Origin: CAZVLE01 sp964627855
Lineage (GTDB): Bacteria; Bacillota; Dethiobacteria; DTU022
Length of the DNA stretch: 11,306 nucleotides
Reading direction: 5' to 3'
Assembly: GCA_964627855.1 (NCBI GenBank)
Contig: CAZVLE010000126.1
Span: 1-11,306, forward strand
Shown here: positions 1 to 6,753 of the stretch, piece after piece
Position numbering within the stretch: the first letter of the stretch is position 1
Layout: each line of letters begins with the position of its first letter
Position numbers and translations under genes: made by a program
Notes under the pieces: generated by a model
What the model was told of the DNA's origin: nothing
What the model saw: only the letters and a program-made list of their open reading frames with translations
Database searches by the model: none

Positions 1-40
1 TGCTGTAGAGGAGACTTGTTACGAGAGGAAATGATTACTT

Positions 41-2479
41 GTGAACAGGAATACTGATGAATATCGCCTGCTGATCGAAAACCTGCCCGACGCTTTCGCT
101 TATCATCGGGTTATTTATGATCAAAGGGGTGAACCTGACGATTACCTCTTCCTAAAAGCCAACATTGCCTTCGAAGCGATGACAGGCTTAAAACGCAAAG
201 ATATCATCGGCAGAAAAGTCAGCGAAGTCGTGCCGGGTCTTAAGGAAGATAGCTTTGACTGGATTGGTACCTACGGGCGTCTGGCCTTGGAGGGCGGCAC
301 TATTCGCTTCGAAAACTATTCAGAACCGCTGCAGCGCTATTACGAGGTTACCGCCTATAGTGATGAAAAGGACCATTTTGTTACTGTTTTCAGGGATATA
401 ACTGAGAATAAGCAGAGAGAAATGGAGCTGCTTAGTAACCAGAAGCGCTTTTCACAGGCCCAGCTTTTTGCCAATATGGGAGCCTGGGAGTATCACCTGG
501 CAGAAGGAAAACTCTACTGGTCGGATGAATGCGCTGAACTTTTCGGAATCAAGCCGGGCGAGTTTCAAGGCAGCTTTGAGGCATTTTTGGCTTTTGTTCA
601 CCATGAAGACAGGGAATATGTCATTCAGACCAATCAGCCTGCTGTAGAGCTAAAAGAAGGTATGCCCCTGCATTACGAACACAGAATTGTCAGAAAAGAC
701 GGAGTCGTCCGCTGGGTTCGTGAAGAAGCTGGACCATTTACAGATGAAGACGGCAAAATCACCAAGATAGTCGGCATGGTTATCGACATTACAGCTCAAA
801 AAGATGCGGAAACAAAGCTGAAAACTATCCAGGCAAATTTAGAAAACCTGGTCGAAGAGCGAACCGGTGAGCTTAAAGAGGTAAACCTGAATCTGCAGCA
901 GGAAGTAGAGGAACGAAAAAAAATTGCGGAGACGCTACTCTACAACAACAACCAGCTGAAAGTGCTGTTTGAAACAAGCAAAGCGATAGCAGAGCATAAA
1001 AAAATAGCAGTGCTGACCCAGACTATTGTTAATGCTGTTACAAAACTGACTGCGCTAAAGACTGCGGCTTTATACTCCTTAAACGATGATCTGCTTACCC
1101 TCGAAGCGACACCCCCGCCGCTGCCGGCGGATTTTCCAGAACCGCTACGCCTGGCCCCGCTGGCGAATCACCCCCATATCATTAAAGCCATTGCCAATAG
1201 GCAACCGGTGGTGCTGGCCGACAGCCGGACAGCAGATTTGACTGCGGCCGAAAAAGAGGTATGTGATATGCGTCAACTGCGCTCGCTGCTCTATCTTCCC
1301 CTTATCAACCAGGGTCAAGCGATCGGGGTTTTGATCATTGGCACTGTGGAAACACTGCACGAATTTACGGAAGAAGAGATTTCGATCAGCCAGACATTGG
1401 CCGGTACAGCCGCGCTGGCTTTAGCAGAGTCTCAGCTAAGCGAAGCCCAGCAAAACCATATTGCCGAAACTGAAGAAAAGAACAGGGCCCTTGAGCAGGC
1501 TGAAAAAGAATTACAGAGATTTAAAACCATTTCTGATAAGGCTGTTTTCGGACAGGGTATAGCCGATATTAATGGTAATTTAGTTTATGTAAACAAGTCT
1601 TTTGCCAATATACATGGTTACGAACCGGAGGAACTGATCGGGCAACATTTCTCTATCTTCCACACACAAAAACAGTTAGAAGACGTGTACCAACTTTTCT
1701 CCAAACAATTAAATGATGGTAAATTTGACCAACAGGAAGTCTTGCATGTTGATCGAAACGGTTCTGAATTCCCTATGCTCATGAGTAGCATCACATTAAA
1801 TGATGAACAGGGCAACCCCCAATATTTTGCTACTTCTGCTGTGGGTATCACCAAGCTCAAACAGGCAGAAGCAGGGCTTGCCCGCTCCCTGGAAATCTAT
1901 CGCAAGGGTATGGAAGGAATTATTTTTTCCATGGGAACGATGATGGGTAAAAGAGATAACTACACTGCCGGGCACCAGGTCAGGGTCGCTCACCTTGCCG
2001 TAGCCATTGCCGAAGAACTAAGCCTCGAAGAGGTCCGGATCGAGGGGCTTAAACTTGCTGCAGAGGTTCACGATATCGGTAAAATAGGCATACCGGCCGA
2101 AATCCTGACCAAGCCCGGGGCGCTTTCCGAGCTGGAGTATAAAATTATGCAAACCCACCCCAGCAGCGGTTATGACATTCTGAAAAACATTGACTTCCCC
2201 TGGCCCCTGGCCGAAATTGTTGCCCAGCATCACGAAAAAATTGATGGGAGCGGTTACCCGGAAGGGCTTCGCGGTGATGATATCCTGCTTGAGGCAAAGA
2301 TTATCTGTTTAGCAGATGCAGTTGAAGCAATGGCTTCGCACCGCCCCTACCGCCCGGCACTCGGCATTGATGCTGCCCTGGAAGAGATTGAACGGCAGCG
2401 GGGCACCCTTTTCGACGAAAACGTTGTTGATGCCTGCCTGAGGCTTTTCAGGGAGAAAGGTTACCTGCTGGAACAGTAA
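41..2479 (+). CDS. PAS-PAS-GAF-PAS-HD-GYP protein, predicted cyclic-di-GMP phosphodiesterase (protein A)
   Basis: 812 residues, no membrane segment or signal peptide, so a cytoplasmic sensor-effector. Domains in order: PAS at about 8-121, PAS with PAC-like end at 135-252 (YEHRIVRKDG, then WVREE), coiled coil 255-300, GAF about 305-465, a second coil, PAS about 490-605, HD-GYP 617-805. The HD-GYP metal and catalytic residues are all visible: H645, H677-D678 in HDIGK with K681, H706, H730-H731, the GYP triplet at 738-740 and D759. Y641 stands where three-iron members of the family carry glutamate, which suggests a two-metal site. Known family role: hydrolysis of cyclic-di-GMP to pGpG or GMP. 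The GTG start is supported by an in-frame stop at 32-34 and a purine-rich site (AGAGGA, 24-29). Two reading frames are open from the left edge to stops at 32-34 and 55-57, so an upstream gene may end here. The N half resembles kinase B and the C half resembles protein C. The bound signal is unknown. Confidence 0.93.
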   Translation: MNRNTDEYRLLIENLPDAFAYHRVIYDQRGEPDDYLFLKANIAFEAMTGLKRKDIIGRKVSEVVPGLKEDSFDWIGTYGRLALEGGTIRFENYSEPLQRYYEVTAYSDEKDHFVTVFRDITENKQREMELLSNQKRFSQAQLFANMGAWEYHLAEGKLYWSDECAELFGIKPGEFQGSFEAFLAFVHHEDREYVIQTNQPAVELKEGMPLHYEHRIVRKDGVVRWVREEAGPFTDEDGKITKIVGMVIDITAQKDAETKLKTIQANLENLVEERTGELKEVNLNLQQEVEERKKIAETLLYNNNQLKVLFETSKAIAEHKKIAVLTQTIVNAVTKLTALKTAALYSLNDDLLTLEATPPPLPADFPEPLRLAPLANHPHIIKAIANRQPVVLADSRTADLTAAEKEVCDMRQLRSLLYLPLINQGQAIGVLIIGTVETLHEFTEEEISISQTLAGTAALALAESQLSEAQQNHIAETEEKNRALEQAEKELQRFKTISDKAVFGQGIADINGNLVYVNKSFANIHGYEPEELIGQHFSIFHTQKQLEDVYQLFSKQLNDGKFDQQEVLHVDRNGSEFPMLMSSITLNDEQGNPQYFATSAVGITKLKQAEAGLARSLEIYRKGMEGIIFSMGTMMGKRDNYTAGHQVRVAHLAVAIAEELSLEEVRIEGLKLAAEVHDIGKIGIPAEILTKPGALSELEYKIMQTHPSSGYDILKNIDFPWPLAEIVAQHHEKIDGSGYPEGLRGDDILLEAKIICLADAVEAMASHRPYRPALGIDAALEEIERQRGTLFDENVVDACLRLFREKGYLLEQ

Positions 2480-2602
2480 CTGCAGATGGGGCAAAGAATA
2501 GGGGGGTCTATGTATTAAATAACCCTTTTCTTGTCCCTTCAAACATAAAATTCAAGTAATTCTCCGGTGCCTGCTGCTTGCCGGCCCAACCAGTCATGAA
2601 GC

Positions 2603-2935
2603 TTATTCTGCCATGATTTCAAGGATGGCTTCGTTCATGGCCTTTTCTCTTCTTTCGTGGATCACCCGATAAACAATAATCTCTTTTTCGCCAACCCCAT
2701 AAAGCACAACATAAGGTTTGATGATCAGTTTGCGGATATCAAACCTGACCAGGCGTGTCAGGTCACAAACCAAGGGCCCTTTGGCGGGGAAATCTACCAG
2801 ACTTTTAACGCCTTCAATTAGTCGATCGCTAAAAAACCTGGCAGCATCAGGCTTGTCATTTGCTATGTAGCTCGTGATCTCAATCAGATCCTGCCTGGCT
2901 GAGGCTAAAATGCAGACTACCTTAGGTTGCGGCAT
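2603..2935 (-). CDS. ParE/RelE-family toxin of a type II toxin-antitoxin pair
   Basis: 110 residues, usual length for the family. Visible signature: an N-terminal helix with ASARQDLIEI at 11-20, a helical pair with P-x-x-AARFF, the turn FPAKG at 49-53, then the C-terminal sheet with RFDIRKL (64-70), the alternating strand PYVVLYG (74-80) and the closing strand YRVIHERRE (89-97). These match the ParE/RelE fold; ParE members poison DNA gyrase, RelE members cleave mRNA on the ribosome. The form with a long N-terminal helical pair and RVIHxRR favours the ParE side, but the target cannot be settled from sequence. The ATG lies 14 bases inside the end of the antitoxin gene and has only a weak ribosome site, so translation is probably coupled to the antitoxin. 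The gene converges on protein A, with 123 bases between their stops. Confidence 0.88.
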   Translation of the reverse strand: MPQPKVVCILASARQDLIEITSYIANDKPDAARFFSDRLIEGVKSLVDFPAKGPLVCDLTRLVRFDIRKLIIKPYVVLYGVGEKEIIVYRVIHERREKAMNEAILEIMAE

Positions 2936-3188
2936 CGATTATCTTTTTCAGCTCATCGCTTATTTCATCAAGAGTGTATGTTTTTGAGCCTGCCAGCCTT
3001 GATCTTTCTGCTTCTAGAATACTGGCTGCCAGTTTCATCCGTTCGGTTAAACATTTAAAGGAACCGGCACTGATTAAAACCGTGTCATCCTCTCCGTTAT
3101 GGGTAATGAAGATTGGCTCGCCACTATCGCGGCATATTTCCGCCAGTCGGCTATATTCACCACGAAGTCTGGTCGAATTAATAATCAC
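2922..3188 (-). CDS. Phd/YefM-family antitoxin
   Basis: 88 residues. The N-terminal 50 residues fit the Phd/YefM DNA-binding fold: INSTRLRGEYSRLAEIC, then the GEPIFITHNGEDDTVLIS strand-turn-strand (residues 23-40) that is the family hallmark. The C-terminal part (about 50-88) is charged and helical, as expected for the segment that wraps and neutralises the toxin. Known family role: binds and blocks the toxin and represses its own operon as antitoxin alone or as complex. The start is GTG, chosen because a near-perfect AAGGAGG lies 8 bases upstream (3197-3203). The toxin gene follows with a 14-base overlap, the standard antitoxin-first order. Likely autoregulated at the repeats at 3239-3266. 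Confidence 0.9.
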   Translation of the reverse strand: MIINSTRLRGEYSRLAEICRDSGEPIFITHNGEDDTVLISAGSFKCLTERMKLAASILEAERSRLAGSKTYTLDEISDELKKIIDAAT

Positions 3189-3196
3189 CTGGCTGT

Positions 3197-3203
3197 CCTC
3201 CTT
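3197..3203 (-). promoter_or_regulatory. Ribosome binding site of the antitoxin gene
   Basis: Read on the - strand this is AAGGAGG, seven bases matching the anti-Shine-Dalgarno core, eight bases before GTG at 3188. It fixes the GTG start, since there is no ATG at a suitable distance. It is far stronger than the site before the toxin, consistent with antitoxin being made in excess. Confidence 0.85.
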
Positions 3204-3233
3204 AAAGAATTGTTTAAGTATTCTTTGATCATA

Positions 3234-3262
3234 ATCTTAACATGCTTACTAAAGATAGACAA
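3234..3262 (-). promoter_or_regulatory. Probable promoter of the toxin-antitoxin operon
   Basis: On the - strand, TTGTCT (3257-3262) and TAAGAT (3234-3239) are separated by exactly 17 bases. Each matches the sigma-A consensus at four of six positions. An alternative -10, TATGAT, overlaps immediately downstream but lacks a good -35. The leader to the GTG would be about 40 bases. The hexamers are only moderate matches; spacing and position carry the call. Confidence 0.5.
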
Positions 3263-3266
3263 CATG
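3239..3266. promoter_or_regulatory. Candidate antitoxin operator: paired AACATG repeats
   Basis: AACATG occurs at 3239-3244 and again at 3261-3266, start to start 22 bases, about two helical turns, so both would face the same side of the DNA. The right copy is part of the palindrome AACATGTT (3261-3268). The left copy touches the -10 hexamer and the right copy overlaps the -35 hexamer of the predicted operon promoter, where a Phd/YefM repressor would be expected to sit. Function is inferred from position. Confidence 0.4.
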
Positions 3267-3298
3267 TTTGTTGTTACACTGTGTCGCAAGTTTTCAAG

Positions 3299-6200
3299 TT
3301 ATTCTGCCTTCTGCTGCTCAGGTTGGAGGGGAAGCGTTATGGTGAAGGTGGTGTTTGCTGTTTCGCTGGAAACAACCTCGATCGTGCCGCCATGCCGGTT
3401 GGTAATAATATCGTAGGCGATGGCCAGGCCCTGGCCACTGCCCTGACCGACTTCCTTGGTTGTAAAGAAGGGGTCAAAAATGCGGGGAATCTGCTCACCG
3501 GGAATGGGCACCCCATTGTTGACAAAGGTGATAACAACCTGCCTGCCCTGCCGACTGGATGAAATGACAATCTTACCCTTGCGATAATAGCCCAGACCCA
3601 CCGCCTCTTCGATAGCATGGACGGCGTTAATGATGATGTTGAGAAAAACCTGGCTGAGAGCACTGACTTCACAGTTGACGGATGGAAGGTTCTCATCAAG
3701 CTCGAGATCGACGAGGGCAATATTTTTCCACTCGCTGCGGGAAAGAGTCACCGTGTTTAAAATGGTTCTGTTCAGATTGGCAGGTTTCTTCTCACCTGCA
3801 GTCGAGTGCGAGTAATCTTTCATGGCAGAAATAATGAGGTTGACCCGGTCTATGCCTTCCAAAGCTTCACTGATCGCCACGGACACTTCTTTTAAGTAGC
3901 TCTCTATCTTAGACTCCCGGTAAAAGTCTTTGAATTCTGCAATCAGATCTGTTTCCTGCTCCTTTTCACTCCTGACAAGAATATTAAAAAAATGCTCCTT
4001 TAAGTTTTCAGTGTTGCTATGAGCGTTCCTTAAATAGTGAAGATTATCTCCGATAAACTGGAGCGGCGTATTGATTTCATGGGCTATCCCGGCTGCCATC
4101 TGGCCGAGGGAGCGTAGCTTTTGTGAAAGGGCAAGCTGCGCTTCGATTTTTTTCTTTTCAGTTATGTCCTGAAAAACGATTACATGACCCATATCATCAC
4201 TCTGGTCATCCCTGATTTCAACCGCGCTGGCCGATATGCTAAATTTTTCTCCCTTCCGGCTGACAAGGGTTAACGGAGCAGTATAGCCATAGCTGAGCAT
4301 TCTTTTCTTGATAACCGCAAGGGGATTGTCTGCCACTTCCGCGCTTTCCGGTTCTAAAATATTAAAAGCACGGTAAAAATATTCACCTTGCGCGGCCACC
4401 CCACTCCAGCCGGTTAATTCCAGGGCCCTGTCGTTAATCAGCAATATCCGCCGGTCTGGATCGATGACGATTAAACCCTCATTGATACTGCGCATGGTGG
4501 TTTTTAACAGCTCTTTTTCCGCAGCAAGTGATTGCTCGTAGCGGATTCTTACCAGAACGTTTCCAAATATGCCTGCAATAACTTTGAGCATTTCTATTTG
4601 CTCTTCAGACCATTTTAGAGGTTTGGCGACAGTGTTAAAGCCGACATAACCGATCAGCTTATTGCTGTAAATCAGGGGCACTACCAACACTGCGGAAACG
4701 TTCTGGAATTCGAGAAGGCTTTTTTCCATGGCTGCCTGGGGTGGCAAATCAGCGAGAGTACTGATATTGATATACTCGAGGCGGGACAACTTTTCCATCC
4801 ACCAGGGCAGGATTTCAACGCTGACGTGCTGCAACTGTTCGCGGTAAGCTTCAATTCCGGGGGCACACCATTCATGACTATTGACCAGGTGGGTTTGATC
4901 TTCGGAGAGCAGAAAAATATAACTGCGTTCAACTGCAAGGTATTCCCCGGTCCGTTTTAAAAGGTAGTTAACAGCCTCATCGAGATTTTTCGGTGAAATA
5001 TTAATAAATAGGGCAGAGATATCGGCAATAACCTTCTCTATCCCGAGCTTTTGCTGCAAAGCTATTTCGATCCTTCGCCGTTCATTAATTTCCCGCTGCA
5101 GTTCTAGATTGATCTTTTCCAGATCGCCGGTGCGTTCCCTGACCTTGTTTTCCAGGTCAGCCTGGATTTTTTTCAGCCCTTCCTCCGCTTCTCTCTTCGC
5201 AGTGATATCGCGGCCGACCCCCTGGATTTCGATCACATTGCCGCTTTTGTCCATAATCGCGGAGTCTTCCCAGGCAATCCAGCGCCAGCCGTCGACGGTC
5301 ATTGCTCTTTGCTCCATATAAGCTCGGTAAGGCGGCAGGTAAAGCCCTTCCATGGCCTCACGGGTCGTCTGCAGGTCATCGGGGTGAACCAGGGGGCTGA
5401 AGGAACTGCCGATAAGCTGCTCACAGGTGCGACCAAATTTTTTACAATAAGCATCGTTTACATAGAGAAAATGTCCCTCTAAATCGACCCTGACAATTAA
5501 GTCCTGCTGCGATTCGAGGATGCCGCGCAGCTGTTCATTCTTGGCCCAGAGCTCCCTTTCCGCCTCTCGCTGTTCTGTTATGTCAAGCGCTGAACAAACT
5601 ACATAGAGAGCTTTGCCCTCTTCGTCCAGTTTGGGGTTTTTTGTGATGCTGAGCAGACGCAATTCACCCCGGCCATTTTTAACCCACTCTTCTGTTTTTA
5701 TCGGCCTTTTCTCCTCAAAAACACTTTTATTTCCTTCTACACAGACGAGGACCTCCTCTTCTGATTGCATGATTTCCCGGAGGGTTTTATTGCTGAGGTC
5801 TTCTTTTTTTAGGTTAAAAAAATCAGCATGGGCCTGGTTTACCACTCCGTAAGTCTGAACATCTTTTAAATACCAGAGCTGACTTTCAATATTATCGAGC
5901 AATAAGAGCTGCTCTTCTACAAGCTGTCTGACTTTATCTTCCACTTCTTTTCTCTCGGTTATATCACTAACCATCCCGATGATGGTAATAATCTTACCCT
6001 CTTCATCCATAACCGGCCCCGCTTCTTCGCGAACCCAACGCACCGTGCCGTCTTTTCTGATGATCCTGTGTTCATAACGGAGTTCTAGCCCTTCTTTGCC
6101 CTGGACAGCCGGTTGATTTATTTGAAGCACATACTCCCTGTCAGCGGGGTGGATGTAGGCTAAAAAATCTTCGAAAGTACCGCCAAATTCCGCGGGCTCA

Positions 6201-6712
6201 ATCCCGAATAACCTCGCGCATTCAGGGGACCAGTTGAGACTACAGTCTGCCAGGTGATATTCCCAGGTACCCATACCGGCAAAAAGCTGGGCCCTGGAGA
6301 AACGTTTTTCTTTAAAGAGGAAGGATTCTTCTTTTCTCCTGGAAACCGTCACGTCGCGGAATATGGTGGCAAAATACTCCGGTTCATAGCTGAAGGCTGT
6401 CACTTCATACCAGCGCTCCAGGGGTTCTGAATAGCTCTCGAAACGGATGGACCCCCCTTCGCTGGCCAGGCGGCCATAAGTGCCAATCCAGTCAAAGTCG
6501 GCCTCTTTCAGGACGGGTAGAATCTCGCTGACCTTTCTGCCGATAAGATCATTTTTTTGCAGACCGGTCATATTTTCGAATGCAGGGTTTACCTCCAGGA
6601 AGAGGTAGTCAATGGGGCGGCCCGTTTGATCGTACAATGCCCGATGGTAGGCGAAGGCATCGGGCAGGTTCTCGAGCACTTTATTGAGGTTGTCCGGCCC
6701 TTTTCCGGTCAT
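3299..6712 (-). CDS. Soluble multi-PAS/GAF sensor histidine kinase (protein B)
   Basis: 1137 residues with no membrane span, so a cytoplasmic sensor kinase. Domains in order: PAS 8-122, PAS 136-253, PAS about 265-380, PAS about 392-505, coiled coil 508-553, GAF about 557-725, PAS about 735-852, HisKA about 860-970, HATPase about 978-1132. The phospho-accepting histidine is H878 in GIAHEINTPLQFI. The N box has N1029 (LNIIINAVHA), the F box is RIFDPFFTTK (1077-1086), and the G2 box is GQGSGQGL (1089-1096). The G1 box is unusual, reading NNGVPIP at 1065-1071 instead of DxGxGIP. No receiver domain is attached. The ATG has AGGAAG eight bases upstream (6721-6726). The response regulator gene ends 41 bases before this start on the same strand, so the two are very likely co-transcribed partners. 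Residues 14-255 closely match protein A. No terminator is visible after the stop, so read-through toward the antitoxin gene is possible. Confidence 0.94.
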   Translation of the reverse strand: MTGKGPDNLNKVLENLPDAFAYHRALYDQTGRPIDYLFLEVNPAFENMTGLQKNDLIGRKVSEILPVLKEADFDWIGTYGRLASEGGSIRFESYSEPLERWYEVTAFSYEPEYFATIFRDVTVSRRKEESFLFKEKRFSRAQLFAGMGTWEYHLADCSLNWSPECARLFGIEPAEFGGTFEDFLAYIHPADREYVLQINQPAVQGKEGLELRYEHRIIRKDGTVRWVREEAGPVMDEEGKIITIIGMVSDITERKEVEDKVRQLVEEQLLLLDNIESQLWYLKDVQTYGVVNQAHADFFNLKKEDLSNKTLREIMQSEEEVLVCVEGNKSVFEEKRPIKTEEWVKNGRGELRLLSITKNPKLDEEGKALYVVCSALDITEQREAERELWAKNEQLRGILESQQDLIVRVDLEGHFLYVNDAYCKKFGRTCEQLIGSSFSPLVHPDDLQTTREAMEGLYLPPYRAYMEQRAMTVDGWRWIAWEDSAIMDKSGNVIEIQGVGRDITAKREAEEGLKKIQADLENKVRERTGDLEKINLELQREINERRRIEIALQQKLGIEKVIADISALFINISPKNLDEAVNYLLKRTGEYLAVERSYIFLLSEDQTHLVNSHEWCAPGIEAYREQLQHVSVEILPWWMEKLSRLEYINISTLADLPPQAAMEKSLLEFQNVSAVLVVPLIYSNKLIGYVGFNTVAKPLKWSEEQIEMLKVIAGIFGNVLVRIRYEQSLAAEKELLKTTMRSINEGLIVIDPDRRILLINDRALELTGWSGVAAQGEYFYRAFNILEPESAEVADNPLAVIKKRMLSYGYTAPLTLVSRKGEKFSISASAVEIRDDQSDDMGHVIVFQDITEKKKIEAQLALSQKLRSLGQMAAGIAHEINTPLQFIGDNLHYLRNAHSNTENLKEHFFNILVRSEKEQETDLIAEFKDFYRESKIESYLKEVSVAISEALEGIDRVNLIISAMKDYSHSTAGEKKPANLNRTILNTVTLSRSEWKNIALVDLELDENLPSVNCEVSALSQVFLNIIINAVHAIEEAVGLGYYRKGKIVISSSRQGRQVVITFVNNGVPIPGEQIPRIFDPFFTTKEVGQGSGQGLAIAYDIITNRHGGTIEVVSSETANTTFTITLPLQPEQQKAE

Positions 6713-6753
6713 GGTACCTGCTTCCTCTCCCCGGCGGCGGTTGAGTGCCGGTT

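Noticed and set aside
31..57. ATG at 31 beginning an eight-codon frame across the start of protein A, as a leader peptide
   Set aside because: It has no spacing from the ribosome site (GAGGAA ends at 30), so it would be poorly initiated; the site fits the GTG at 41 better.
2504..2525. Possible terminator between the convergent protein A and toxin genes (GGGT...ACCC followed by TTTTC)
   Set aside because: The stem is only four pairs around a 14-base loop and the T-run is short; too weak to call, though a convergent gap is where a terminator would be expected.
3242..3562. + strand open frames opposite the end of kinase B and the toxin-antitoxin promoter
   Set aside because: They overlap the conserved HATPase coding region on the other strand and show low-complexity shadow translations.
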